NCBI GenBank assembly: GCA_011319805.1
Contig: SJRY01000229.1
Location: 62,001 to 126,000, forward strand
Source: Macrocybe gigantea
Taxonomy: Eukaryota > Basidiomycota > Agaricomycetes > Agaricales > Callistosporiaceae
Length of the DNA: 64,000 nucleotides
Direction of reading: 5' to 3'
A program made the position numbers and the translations under genes. Shown here piece by piece: positions 1-12,560 of this stretch (position 1 is the stretch's first letter; each line of letters begins with the position of its first letter). Below the pieces are notes generated by a model. The model did not search any database and was not told the origin of the DNA. It was given only the letters and a program-made list of their open reading frames with translations.

Positions 1-177
1 CGAAGTTGTATCATAGATTAAATATATCCACTCAAGCTGCGGATGAGCCACGTGCAATCCAACCTTGGCAATTACTCTGAACCTCCACCTTTGTCTGGTT
101 TCTCCGCCGTCTGCCATTCCTTTGGCTCCACGCAGCCAGCGTCCGTTCTATTCTTTCCAACGGCAACTTCAGCCAAG

Positions 178-2179
178 ATGATGACGCAAATGCGCTACAT
201 CTTCCTCGTCCTGGCCATCATAGTCCGTCTCGATTGTCCTTCTTGCTTTTCCACGCGCTCACAGGCGCCGTTTCTCAGATTAGCCTGCACTTCATCCTGA
301 GTTTTTCGCATGAGGGTTATGGCCGCGCGACGTCTATTTCGCACATCAAAGACCAGCTCACTGGGTCCAAGTCCCAGCCCCCGTACAAGACACCCGTGGA
401 AGACGAATTTTATATCCATGCCAACAAGACGCTTCCTCCAGAACGAAAAGCTAATGCTACATTTGTCATGCTTGGTTCGCATTTTATTCGCACCTTTATA
501 GGGGCCCACCGTCTCACAGCCCCGGGTTCCAGTTCGGAACAGCGACCTGAATGGAATAATGAACAGTATGAAGCAGATAGAAGACCGCTTCAACCGAAAG
601 TTCCGATACCCCTATGTCTTTCTCAATGATAACCCATTCGATGAGAAGTTCAAAAGGTGACCTATTTTCAAATTCATCGTCAGTGTTTTCATTTTTAACG
701 CCTTGCCTTTTCTTCAGACTCATCCAAGGCCTGACCGAATCTCGTGTTGAATTCGGGGAAATACCGAAAAACGACTGGAACCAGCCGTCTTGGATCGATG
801 AAACAAAGGCGTCTGCAGCGCGCGAGACGATGGCGAAAAACGGTGTCATATATGGAGGTAATGCTCTACTTCCCTCAGCCACGGAACATTATCAATAACA
901 CAGGCTACAGGTAGCCTGCCGTGCGTGTTGGCCCGCTGTTGGCGTATATTCTCTGTCTGGACGCATTCTTTCTTACTAGATACCGAAACATGTGCCGGTT
1001 CAATTCTGGGGTTCGTCTATCATGGGATCTTGTTAAATATTCATATTCAATTTTTTACAGTTCTTCTGGAGACACCCGCTTGTACAACAATACAGATACT
1101 ATTGGAGGTAAATCCAACTACTCAGAAATGCGTTCACATCTGCTCACACCAAACCTCAGAGTCGAGTGTGTCTCTCGCCTTTTTGTTGCATTCTGCATAG
1201 TCTCCTGATCCGACGCAATGCGTAGGCCGGACGTGAAGTTTTACTGCGACTTGGACTATGACCCATTCCTTTATATGGAGGAGAAAAAGAAGGTCTATGG
1301 TAGTTCAACACATCTGCCTCTGCCGGTTTCGGCAATTTGGTGACTAGATTGTTTTTGTCAGGTTTCACAATATCCCTGTACGAGTACGAAGCAACTATTC
1401 CAACGCTCTGGAACACTGTCAAAAGTAAACCAATCCTCCATGGCTCAATTGTAATTGCTCTTACTGATTGATTGTCATGAACAAAGACTTCCTCAACGAA
1501 TACCCCGAGATGTTAGCCAAGGACAATGCCATGTCGTTCTTGTCAGACGACGGTGGAGTGACCTACAATCGGTGCCACTGTGGGTATATTTCACCTTTTC
1601 TGAGTTGTCGACCTTTAACACCTCTTACCAACGCAACAGTCTGGAGTAACTTTGAAATCGGAGATCTCGATTTCTGGAGAAGCGAGGCATATTCCAAATT
1701 CTTTGACTATCTGGACAAAGAGGGTGGGTTCTACTACGAGGTGCGTCTGTCGTTATGCATTATTCGAGACAAGACCAACGTATTTGCACAAGCGCTGGGG
1801 AGACGCCCCGTGCATAGCATTGGAGCAGCGCTGTTCGCCTCCAAAGATCAGATTGTGAGGATCCACTTTGACGTTGGTCCTCTGGGTATTGATTTTGCTA
1901 CCATTAGCACTTCTTCAATGACATTGGTAAGACTTTGATGACACCTGTCAATTCCTTTTTTCCGATCTACTTTTCACTACATTGCAGGGTATCGGCACGA
2001 GCCTTTCCAACACTGTCCTCAGCAAGACGCACATACCAAGGGAAGATGTTGGTGTGATCCGGAACAGAACTTTGGTACGCCCGTAAAACCGCGTTTTTTA
2101 TCGATTTTTTTTTCTGAAGTTGCTCCTAGACTACGAAGGCTACTCCTGCCTGAAACGCTATGATGCACTATTTGATTGA
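178..2179 (+). CDS. KRE2: KRE2/MNT1-family alpha-1,2-mannosyltransferase (one apparent frame break)
   Basis: Golgi type II membrane glycosyltransferase (GT15) that adds alpha-1,2-mannose from GDP-mannose to O- and N-glycans. Sixteen exons fit: 178-222, 279-474, 533-656, 718-857, 911-920, 980-1010, 1061-1107, 1160-1165, 1226-1299, 1362-1424, 1487-1579, 1640-1740, 1793-1854, 1908-1926, 1988-2074, 2130-2179. Splicing exons 1 and 2 gives a signal anchor at about residues 6-24. Family blocks follow in order: RYPYVFLND, VEFGEIPK, MCRFNSG, WRVEPDVKFYCD, SLYEYEATIPTLW, FLSDDGG, CHFWSNFEIGDLDFW, GGFYYERWGDAP, GYRHEPFQHCP, GYSCLKRYDA. The expected length is about 382 aa, normal for the family. Two exons are only 10 and 6 nt. 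Between RWGDAP and VHSIGAALF the frame is short by one base, in the C run at 1806-1809, so the gene as given is broken or the sequence has an error. It is tail-to-tail with PIK1. Confidence 0.9.
911..920 (+). other. 10-nt micro-exon of the KRE2 homologue
   Basis: The exon GTAGCCTGCC is flanked by ...ctacag and gtgcgt. It is the only piece I found that joins exon 718-857 (ending VIYG-G) to exon 980-1010 (YRNMCRFNSG) in frame, giving GGSLPYRNMC. The family normally has G-x-S-x-x-Y-R-x-M-C here. Confidence 0.8.
1160..1165 (+). other. 6-nt micro-exon of the KRE2 homologue
   Basis: The exon AGTCGA sits between a 52-nt intron (1108-1159, ending cctcag) and a 60-nt intron (1166-1225, starting gtgtgt). 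Joined to its neighbours it reads W-R-V-E-P-D-V-K, restoring the WRVEP block of the KRE2 family. Without it the V-E pair and the frame are lost. Confidence 0.8.
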
Positions 2180-2343
2180 TCAGTTTGGACTGATGCTGAT
2201 GTTGGAATCATGTGGGATGGTATGCCAAGCAACTAATCTGCAATACATTTCTTCGAAAATAATACACGACGCCAAAATGAGATTCTTTCGACAGAAATAA
2301 ATGCATCGAAGTGCCCAAAAGATACAAACATAACCAAGAAATA

Positions 2344-5300
2344 TTAAAGGATAGACTGGGAATAATACTGATACTGCAAAATGACTGATCTCAGAATTGA
2401 AGTCCGGCGTGCCGATTCTTCCAAGATGACTCACCGAATCGTACAACCGCGTCCAATGGGATCCCAAAGAGCTGTCTATAAGGCGGTCGACATAGTTGGC
2501 GACCAGAGAGTGTGTAAGGACAGGTTGGAACCGGTCCCGAAGAAGGCTCGCTGTTTGTTCACCAAAAGCCGTGAAGCAAGGCAGCGTGGAGTCTATTACA
2601 GCACATTAACCGGAATGTTCACTACAAGGCGTCAAGCATATACCTTTCTGCATCAGTTCGACTAAGGCTTGAAGGGGTTATAAACATACTTCAGCAACGC
2701 AAATGAATTTGGCGTTTTACTCACTGATAATCCTGTCGCAGTGTTTACGTGCAGCCTCAAACCCTTCCCTGAATAATCGGCGAAACTCAAGAAACGGTGC
2801 TCCACTGACACCCCCCAGGACCTCAACGTATTCGGCAGGAAGTTTGAACGGGGCGGCTTCAAACCCTATGTTGCCTGGAGTATTACTGAGGATGAAGCCA
2901 AAATCTATGTGTATCAGGTGCCCTTCACGATCCAATAGTATATTCCCATTATGTCGATCCTTGATCTGCAGCAAGTAGGTTACCAGAGAATAGCCTGAAG
3001 GAGATGGATCAGGAACAAAGAACAATGTCCCAATAACGGGCTGCGTACCGGCAAGAGATTTCGCGAAATTGCGTTGCGCCCTAGCAAATTTAGCAGACGA
3101 AGGATCACCATAGGTCTTGTCGGAGATCAGCATAAAGTATACACAAGCAGACAGTGCACCATACGGTCTTAAAGTGGTCCATCAAGGTGACATGGCCAAA
3201 TCTGCCTTCGGCTATTCTTCGAGCATATTCCGCTTTCTTCAGAGAATGTATGGATACAGCATCCGTGATCGTTTCGACGAGACCGGAAGTCCCTCCCGTT
3301 ATCAATATTCGGAAGCTAATCTGTATCAGCATACAAGAAGCGCGGTCTGTCGCCCGACTCACTAGCGAACCCAGCATGCACATTTTTCCTCCTCCCATAT
3401 TCTTTGAAACTCTTGGATGAGTTGCACAGCGAGCTGTTCTTGTCGAAGGTCACCTCCCGTTTTGACGATGACGGATATGCAATCCCAGTTGGCTGCACAT
3501 ATGTGAATCATGAGAACATGAAACAGTCAGACACGTACCCAAATGCCCATAAGGCGAAGCATGTCGAATGCGGCCCTGCAGACCAGTAAATTGCGAGAGA
3601 ATGCTGATGCGAAGAAACTAACCTTCTTGGTTGCCCATGATTCACTAAAGACCACCGCCGATGGGTCGGCCTTGTCGAGCTCTCGTCGGATGATATTCTC
3701 ATCCTCGGCAGACTTGACATCACCAGTCCAAGTCATACCCTGGTCATCCCAGTCTTCGGCCATACGTGCCATTCGTTCCTCCTCGAGTGCCAGCATCTCC
3801 TGCATGATTCGTTCTCGAATAGCACTGGCTTCTGAATACTGGAGTTTCGACCTACTCCAAGTCTGAGACGGCGGATCGGGAACTCCAAAGGAGAAAGCAC
3901 CCCTGCCAGACGGTTGTTCTGCATTCAGTGTCGATGCAGTTTCGAGTGGTGAGGAACGTGAGGCAAAGTCTGGCTGGGCGCTCAGGGCAGCGGAAGAAAC
4001 AGGGGTGTTTACAGTGAGAGTCAAATTCAATTGGGCAAGCATGATTGCCGCAGTGCGCATTCTTTCAGAGTACTCGTCCAGGGAAAGATTCTGGCTTGGT
4101 TCGTTCCCATTCAGTTCTGAACGTGGCCTGCCTTGTGACAACAACGATCCGTTTTCTATTGCAGGACTATGTGGGAGGGGTGACGATTTGGACCATGCAG
4201 CCATGTCAAGGTCTTTATTTTTAGGAGGCGGCGGCAGGACTATTGAATCCGTCAAGTCGACAGGACCGGAGCGAAGGGATTGATTAGGACCATAAAGTTG
4301 CTCTACGAGATCGATTTCCTCTTCGTCGCCGGTGATGAGGCTCGTACTCGGCGTCTGCGGCGGAAGACCTGAAAGAGACGGAGGCTTTGCCGATGGGGTA
4401 CTCGGTTCTGGGTGATGGACATAGAAATTTGTTTTGGTGGCTCCTGATCGCTCGTCAAACGGAATTAGGTCTTTGGACGTCCCTGCCTTTTCGTTCTCCT
4501 TGGTGACTATCTTTTTCAATATTTCTTTGTTGTTCCTTTTATTGGGGTCGAAATCCAGGTCATCATGTAGGATTTCAATCAGCAAGAGATAAGGTGCACG
4601 TTCTGCCGAGTTAAGAACAACACTTTCTCCTGGTGGTATGCGAACAATGCGGTGATGTGCTTGAGGTAAATTTGTTGAGGGACTGAGGGTGTCGGACGAC
4701 GGGCACCACATGGGAATGCAAACCTGGTTTCCTCAATCAGATTAATTAACGACAAAAATGCAAGACATTTACTTCGGCTGGTAACTTGTGATTCAAAGCG
4801 GTAAGTTCAGCTCTGAGAGCGCTGACCCGGGCAGGACGAGGCACAATCAGCAAACGATTCGATATGTTCTCAAGACTCAGAAGAAATTGGATCTAGTTCG
4901 CGGCAGCTAAGTGGTGAATGATAATTCGCAGAGGGAGACCGGTGTACCTCTGACCGACAATAATGGCTCCGCAGAAGCTGTGTCTGAGCAGATTTGTCAT
5001 ATTTCTCGAGAAGAACATCAGCCGGATTTAGGCTAGCGGAACGGAGTGAAGGTTGTGCTGAGGGTATAGACGGTGTAGATAGGTAAGGAAATTTCGGGGG
5101 CTCGACATCCAATTGACCGAGTGGATCTTGCGAGGCTCTGAAGGGATGTAAATTGAGATGTAGAGGCAACGCAGGAACAGTCTGAGAGGCGCCAATTTTC
5201 CTCTTTGGGTCACGATTCGATATCGCAGATGGAGAAAGCGCCATAGAGAGACTATCAGAGGGTACTTCATCTCTGTCAGAGCTCTCCTCGATGTCTTGTT

Positions 5301-6080
5301 CATAGTCTAAGAGGTCCTCAGCTTGCGGGGTAGTCTTATGTCCATGAAAATATTCTTCGTTCTGAGATTCTAGGCTTCTGACGCCGATCGTGTGTTCCAC
5401 CCGGCCTTGTTCGATGGCGATTTGGCCTACAAGATCAGCCAGTTGAGGCATACCGGGCGCTCCGGCTAGTACGACGCCAACGCCCACCACCGCGGGTTCG
5501 ACATTTGGCTTAACTTTTCTCCGCATGAGAAGAGATTGAGATGGAATTTTAAGACCGGCATAAGGGGAACTTGATGGAGGGGGGATGTCGTCGAAGATGA
5601 TTTCATGACATCGATTAAGTATTCTTTGACATATGATGAAAGACGGTGAATTGTGAGAGCCCGTTGAAAGATCTCTGAGGGTTGCCTGCATAAACCAAAG
5701 TGTCTGATGCGACAGGTATTGGCGAGAACGGTAGAGGCATGAAGTGACCAGGGACTGACCATCATGGCTATATGTGTGGACTGTTGTGCGATCTCAAGAA
5801 CAAAACATTCCAGCGCTCTAGACTTGGAGGGCCTGGTTACTAAAAGATGGCTGTGAAATGAATACTTAGGTTCAGGGGGTTGTAGGATCACGAACGGAGT
5901 TCACCATATAAACCCCCAAACTTCGCGCAATTCGCGTATATCAACCTGCTTCAGCCTTCCCGCGAGATAATACGTGATTCCTATGTTATCTGAATAAAGT
6001 AGAAGATATCTGAGAGCGACATGGACCGAGAAAAAGGAGGGAGATAGGAAGAGACGGAGAAGTAGGGCATGAGAGGTCAT
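2344..6080 (-). CDS. PIK1: Phosphatidylinositol 4-kinase, Pik1/PI4K-beta type
   Basis: Makes PI4P at the Golgi for secretion and is normally activated by frequenin. Thirteen exons fit with no frame problem: 6080-5905, 5850-5760, 5703-4948, 4892-4773, 4723-3623, 3575-3539, 3492-3371, 3320-3165, 3115-3049, 2994-2725, 2667-2644, 2592-2435, 2373-2344 (1,035 aa). The N-terminus has the lipid-kinase-unique helical block (VALRYLLLYSDNIGITYYL; SKSRALECFVLEIAQQ). A serine/proline-rich middle follows. The catalytic half starts near IVPRPARVSALRAELTALNH and contains VIVKTGGDLRQEQLA, the catalytic loop KDRHNGNILL and the activation-loop segment HIDFGFILSNTPG. The C-terminus is LGSHWTRLYDS then YQYYSQSIL. 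I chose the ATG at 6078-6080. An in-frame ATG at 6126-6128 would add 16 residues. Confidence 0.94.
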
Positions 6081-6169
6081 GGATGTGGCGGAGGAGACTC
6101 GGTTTGCTCCATTTATCGACGCGGTCAATTTTTACCACGTAACCCAACACGTCCCTCCTCATCTCACCC
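6081..6169. promoter_or_regulatory. Shared promoter region of PIK1 and OST3
   Basis: Only 89 bp separate the divergent start codons of PIK1 (-) and OST3 (+), so both core promoters must lie here or reach into the genes. I see no clear TATA box. If PIK1 uses its upstream ATG the gap shrinks to about 41 bp. Confidence 0.5.
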
Positions 6170-7379
6170 ATGAAGCAATTCGCTCTCCTTCTCCTCTCCC
6201 TGTCGCTCTTTGCCACTGCCTTCGCGCAGATTTCGCCGCACCAGCAGCTCGTTCGGCTTGCTGAGGCGGGACATGGCATCATCAGGCTCAATGAAACTAC
6301 ATTCGATCTCCTGACATCGTCAAAGCGCAGCTGGTCCGCGTCTGTGCAGCTCACTGCATTGGACAAACGAAGGAGGTGTCTGCCTTGCAAGTCAGTCAGC
6401 CTTTTTGTGTTCACAGCATGGTGCTGGAACAGTTTCATAACCCCAGGGAATTCGACCCTTCCTGGGTTGCTGTCGCAAAAGCGTGGACCGGTGCGCCAAA
6501 AGAGCACAGGGACAATCATTTCTTTGCTACTCTCGACTTTGACGATGCCCAAATGGTCTTCCACAAGGTAATAGTCTTTTTGACCAATCCCGCGCGATAG
6601 TTGCTCAACCAGCGGTAGCTTGGCCTCTCTTCTGCGCCTGTTGTCTACGTGTACCCTCCCACAGAAGGACCGCGGCAGCCTGCCAACGGCAAATACGGCC
6701 CCTCAAAATACGATTTCTCCACCAAGTATGACGAGCATATCCATTTGTAAAACTAATGTCTAATGTTCTGCAAGTGGATTTGAAGCAGGGCCCCTAGCAA
6801 ATCATTTATCTCGCCATACTCCCATCCCGATTCCATACCGTGAACCCATCGACTGGGCTCATTGGCTTACCGTTGCCAGCGGTTTCTTGACATTTGCATT
6901 AGCATTGCGGTTCCTCTCCCCTATCTTCCAAAATCGCTGGTCCTGGGCAGCAGTCACAGTTCTCGTGACTCTTGTCATGACCTCCGGATACATGTTCACC
7001 CAAATCAGAGGTGTTCCCTACAATGGAGGGGATGGTAGCTGGATCGCAGCCGGTTATCAAAACCAGTTTGGACAAGAAGTCACCGTCGTTTCCTTCATAT
7101 GTACGCACTGTCATTGCCTGCTGCCGATGTTGCGACTGACACAGGGTTTCAGATGGTCTCTTGGCATCTGCGGTCTTAATGCTCATAGTGCTAATTCCTC
7201 GCCAGCCCTCCCCTCATCGTCAAAGGCTACAGGTCTACCTGTGGACAGCAGTCCTCATGATCATCTATTCTGTTCTCGTATCCCTGTTCAGGGTGAAAAA
7301 CAGAGGTAATTCCTTAACGTCCTGGCATTTTTTCTGTCTGACACATCTTCCAGGTTACCCATTTCGGCTGTTCCTTTAG
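6170..7379 (+). CDS. OST3: Oligosaccharyltransferase subunit Ost3/Ost6 (MagT1/TUSC3 family)
   Basis: ER membrane subunit of the N-glycosylation complex. Its lumenal thioredoxin-like domain forms mixed disulfides with substrates. Exons: 6170-6390, 6447-6567, 6619-6725, 6775-7100, 7153-7305, 7354-7379 (317 aa, frame clean). A signal peptide spans about residues 1-19 (KQFALLLLSLSLFATAFAQ). The thioredoxin-like domain keeps a C-x-x-C motif (RRRCLPCKEFDPSW, formed across intron 1). It is followed by GFEAGPLAEHL-like sequence and about four membrane helices with TSGYMFTQIRGVPY. The protein ends YPFRLFL. The stop lies 143 bp from the convergent SEC16 stop. Confidence 0.95.
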
Positions 7380-7522
7380 ACCTAATCGACGACCTAGTAC
7401 ATATACATCAAAATTCACTAACATTCAATGAATGCCATCAATTCTATGATAAAATATACAAGAAAACGATATATAGTGCAGCCGAAATGCGAGAAGGGTG
7501 ATCAATTTAAGAATATGATAAT

Positions 7523-10500
7523 CTAGGCTCCCTGTGCGAAAACATCAACGTAACGATTTCGAATGTTTCGTTTCGATGCTTGAGATTTCGGCCTCCCAGG
7601 AGGAGGGCCAGGTGGAGCTAGTCTTGTCCCCGTTGGCGTGCTGGGCGCAGATTCGGGCAGTGGCACGAGGTTCGATCGTACTCTCATGAGTGTTTTGCTC
7701 GGAGGTGAGGTACTCAAGTCAATTGCGGATGCAGGACGTGCTGGAGGACCGGAGGCTTCAGATCCGTTGGAGGATCTAGATCCTGCCATTGCCGGCGATG
7801 CTGTTTGCGCCCTCGACGGAGGTGGGGGAGGTCCTGCAGGCTTAGCTGCCTCTGTTTCGCTGGCCTGACGTTCCGAAGGTCAGTGTGAACATTTGCCACC
7901 TTCTAGTGACTTGCAGTTACCTTCTTGTTGACCCAGCGCTTGAGGTCTTTATCATAATAGAACGAAGACTCTTCTCCAAGGCTTGCTCTGGTGGGACCTG
8001 GAGCGTCAGATCGTTTCCACCAGCGGCTGAACCACGATCCACTCGTGGAAGCCAATGTTTCATCTGCATCATATTATTTCAGTCAGTAAAATGGGGCACA
8101 ATAATGCAACTCGAGACCTACGTGAGGATTCCGGCGGTGGGGCAGGCTTGGCTGGCTCCGGCGTCGGCGTCGGTCGGTCTGGCTTATCTTCAGTGATGAT
8201 TTTTTCTCTCTTGGAATTCCCAAGTCCCAGTTCCTCTTCGTCTTCCTCATGCGCAGGGGGCAGCTGTGAGCCTAGCCGGGTAGATGATTGGGGAGGTAAT
8301 GAATACGATGGCGCATCCATCAAAGAGATGAATCCATCTGAAGACTGGGTGAAGGCATTGTCCTCGACTCGCAGAAATGTGGAGGCTGTGGGTGTCTGTG
8401 TCGTTGAGGTTTCTTCGTAAGTAGAACCCCACCAAGTCGCCTCTTGCACATTGGTATCATCTTCGTTTGCGCCGGAGGAGGGCCGCGGCGTCACCAGCTC
8501 TTCCACTGGGCTATAACCATTGACAGTTCGAGAGCCACTGAGCGCCTGTCCGAACGACGTCGAGCTAGAAAAAGTGGTGGCAACGGCACTTGCAGATGCA
8601 ATGCGAGGACTAGGAGAAGGCTTGCGCTTCACGTAGTCCATGGCGGATGACGCCCGATCGATTTGCGGCTGAGCGGCGTAGGATGAGAAAGCTAAAGCAG
8701 AACCGCTACGCGGAGGCAAGCCGGCGCCGGAGGGCTGCGGAGAAGATCTAGCCGAAGGGGTAGTTGAGGAGATGGTGCTGTAATGGGAGAATGGTCCAGC
8801 AAAACCCTGGTCAGCTTTCGAGGGATCGTCATCTGAAGTCGTTTCCGATTCGCCTGTTACAAGTTTTGTGAACCGGCCTTCCAGCCATCCACCAATTGTA
8901 TCAAGACTTGGCTTGCTCAATTTTGCACCCATCCAAGAACTAGACTTGTCATTGTGCGAGACGCCAGAGATGCGATCCGTAAGTCCTTTAAGCTGGTCTA
9001 ACAGTAGGGGCGTTATGTAAGGTGAATTACGATGGACGGAGGCGGAAATCGCGTCGCAATACCTGTTATACACAATCAGCAAGGAATACAGAAGGTTAGG
9101 GAGTGTAAACAGACTTAGTCGCTGTCTGAATATCGCCTGTTTCCACCAATGTCATTGCTCTGATAAGGCGGTACACATGCAAATGGGCGAGGCCTTGGAA
9201 TGGTTCTTGTCCCTTGGTTTGCGGGGCAAGAGACAAAGCAAATTCGACAATTTCCGTGAATATAATGGGGTCAGAATCCCTAGCAAAAGATGACCACGCC
9301 TTCGGGTTACGAGAACCAACCAACACCATTCGGGCCGAAGGATTGCCAACCCCTCCTAAGGGCGAGGTTTGAGGGGAAAGAAGATAGCTGGTGGTGGAAA
9401 TTAGTCGAGCAACAAGGTTTAAGCTAGGGTACCCACCAGACATGGGCCGCTTCATATAACTGGTTGGCAGCAAGAAGATCTCCTAGGCCCGTCAATGCAG
9501 CCGACGTTTCGAGCGTCAGAGGGTTCGACAGCATCATGGCGAGAGTCTCCGACCACTTCAGAGTAGCCTCCGAAGGGACAGACACCGACAGCGAAGGCGG
9601 AGAGAAGTTTGGTGTCCTGGGGGTGAGATGAGGGGCAACGGGAGTCAGGTTTTGGGGACGGTTCGTTCCGCGGGCAAGAAGGTTCTGGGGAATCAGCTCT
9701 TGAACTAGAATGCCGTCAGTATTACTCCTACAGACTAGTTCATGTCATCATACCTGCAACTGCCCTTGACCAGAGAAAAGGCTGTATGCAACCCTTAAAC
9801 TTTCCCAGCTTGGTGTTGTTAAGGACGAAGGTTCGTGATGAAGCTTAGACACATCGCCATTGCCAAGTTCGTTCTTCAAAAATTCGTTGACTACTTCTTT
9901 CCAAGCGTCCCGGTCAATACTACTTGCAATAATCATTGCGTGGGCCCAAAGTTTCTCATCAAGCGCATAATGACAAGCTTGCCGACGCTCGCCCCGTAGA
10001 AGGAAATCTTGGATCTTATTGAGCACAGCCGGACGTAATGCAGAGACAGAGATTGGTTGAGATTCGGAAGCAAACGCAGTTGCTCCATAAGAAGCAGTGG
10101 AGATATCGAGTGGCTGGGTATCGGCAATCGTGGTGAAGGTAGGTGCAGACGTGACCGAGCCGTCCTGAGGATTTTCTAATCTTGGAACAAGCGTCTTCCG
10201 GACGTCAGTATCCAGCTGAAGCCTATATGAAGCAGTTAATGGCAGTCATTGATATTTGCAAAGAATATATAGCATACGTTCCGGTCAAGCGCCCATCATG
10301 TTCCACCATGACTTTCAGTAATTTCATCAAAATGAGCTTGTCCTCTGCCCTCCGACCTTCCAGAGAGTCCTGGTTGAAGTAACGAAGACCAAGGGCGAGC
10401 TCATCCGCTCTTTCTGATAGATACTTTATGACACGCGCTTTCTTTGTTTTGTTTTGGGATGAAACGCCTGTCAGAACAAGGCCAGAAGATGTCCCAGAGT

Positions 10501-12560
10501 CACCAAAAAGAGGACCAGGGAATGTGGCAGCAGAGGTATCCAAAGCTGAGTCTGATACAAGTGACTTCAAAGACCTGATCTTGATACCAGTGGAGTTTCG
10601 GGATGATAATGCTACATCGAATCCTGTGTTAAGAGAAGCGGCACCATGGAAACAGGTAACAAGTTTGCCACCAAATCCGAAGCTAATAACTGGTACTCTG
10701 GCAGAAGTTCTCCCAAGCGGATCGTTTGCACCTAGAAGCGATGGAGAGGGCGCATAAGGTGTTTGGTATGTAGGGGCAGCAGCCTCTTGCACCTCTGGGG
10801 AGAAGGTCCGTGCGACAGTGAGATGATCATATGTCTGAGACGCGTGCGATCCATAGTCTGTCTCAAATGTTTGCCGGCGAGACTGCTGAGGAGCGTATGG
10901 ATCGTTTGAAGTCAAAGAACGGATTGAGCCATTTGACATTGAACGATTTCGAGCCGCGTCTGCAAGAGCCGTCGACGGGTACTGCTTTGTTGATGGGGGG
11001 GTATTGATAGTGTGTACGGAGTAAGGGCGAGGTGAAGACGTCCCCTCTCTAGCGTGACCATTTGTGTGGCTTTTCGCGGTGTACGGGTTGTATTTGCTTG
11101 CATAGCCGCTGCCAACAGAAGCCGGGGATGGTGCCCTATGTTCAGAGGTCATAGTGGGAGACTGGCTAGGGCTAAACGACCGTGAAGGCGCATACTGATT
11201 TGCAATTTGCATCGATTTTGTTGACGTGTCGTAACTATTGGGCGAGATGGTTTGAGACAGGCTTTCCACCACCGGGACCTCTTGTTCATGGACTACCGAA
11301 TCATGCGCTCCAGCTGCATCTTCCCTAGGCTGAGCTGTACTGCTGCGCGTCGTTTGTGGGGGAGGCGAAGGTGAAGTCGTAACCGGTTGATAAGAATTCG
11401 GATGAGCAGTGGGACCTGAAGAATAATCTGGCGGCGTCTGAACCGCCGCGCCATCAGCGGGAGGAAAGCCAGCGCTACGGGTGTATGCGTCTATATAACC
11501 AGACACTGGGATCTCAGGCGCTAAAGGATGTTCCTGGACTGTGATAGGTGCGGCTTGTATTAGGCCAGCGATCGCTGAGCTTGCGCCGTAAGGGTAGGTG
11601 TTGTTCATGGTAGTGTCGGACGCACCCGACACTCCCCAACTGTTTGAAGGAGGCGGAGGTCGATTATATTCCGGACTACGCGTGGAAGGGAGTGGCGGAG
11701 CTGTGTTCGAGACAGCAAACGTTCCAGGAGCGGCCATAGCTGTGTAAGACGCACCATACGATTGGTAGCTACTTCCCGTACGCGAAGAGGGCGTGTGCCT
11801 GTTATATTTTGGCACAGGCGGGAAAGGAGGATCATATGCATTCGAAATCTTCGGTCGATTGATGGTAGTCACTGGTGCTGGAACAGGTGGAGCCATGACT
11901 TTGTGGACATTCTCTGTCTGACTACTGTACAATGAGGCGTATGAGGAGCTGTTCGGAGCAGAGGTAGTCGTAGAACCATGGGAATATGAAGGATATGCAG
12001 AGGTCGTCGCATTATGAGCTGGATAATATGAATCGTGTGTTGGCTTTGCGCTCGGGCTCGAGTCCATTGGACGATTAGATGTTGGAATGTATGGATTATA
12101 AGGGTCGTTAGATGGTATAGACGGTGTCATCTGCAGATTTTGTGTCACTGCAAAAGGCAGGTTTCGGTCAGTTGATTCAACGGCCTAAAGCGACTCGAAA
12201 AAGCCTGCCTGAGACCCGCTCCTGCACACCATACGTATAACTCGCGTTTCCTTGAGACGTATCCGGATACCACGTCTGGGCGCTGCTATTCTCGGCTAGC
12301 GGGTTCGACTGTTCCGAAGTCGACGCATGAGTTAGCTGTTGAAAGCTGGGTTCGGGTTGGGAGTAAGGCTGCGCATGCCCTGAGACTGTATTCATCTCAA
12401 CGGCGGAGCTCGATATTTCAGTGACGTTGGAGGCACCATTGATGAAGAAGAGCTCGTCTGAGGAAGGTTGAGGAGACGAAGCCACCCCAAGCGCGGCAAA
12501 CGGGTCCGAAGTTGATTCCTCAGAACCAAAAAGCGACGCCGCGGCCTCTACACCGTTCAT
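7523..12560 (-). CDS. SEC16: COPII coat assembly protein Sec16
   Basis: Peripheral ER-exit-site scaffold that organises COPII budding. Exons: 12560-12230, 12147-10278, 10222-9754, 9684-9437, 9387-9115, 9062-8122, 8063-7921, 7864-7523 (1,538 aa, consistent frame). The N-terminal half is a long Ser/Pro/Tyr-rich disordered region. The central conserved domain starts near VPVISFGFGGKLV and continues through DELALGLRYFNQDSLEGR and KIQDFLLRGERRQACHYALD. The Sec23-binding C-terminus has SWFSRWWK, SSFYYDKDLKRWVNKK, proline runs and RNRYVDVFAQGA at the end. The start at 12558-12560 (MNGVEAAASLFG) was chosen because it resembles Sec16 N-termini. The frame stays open upstream to an ATG at 12675-12677. 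The exon 1 donor, read as TAT-G|gtgtgc, is the least certain junction. Confidence 0.92.

Noticed and set aside
9728..9760. A 33-nt intron in SEC16
   Set aside because: It seemed to rescue the frame after SGQGQ. The ordinary donor CAG|gtatga with the downstream acceptor ccccag (intron 9685-9753, 69 nt) keeps frame just as well and has normal size.
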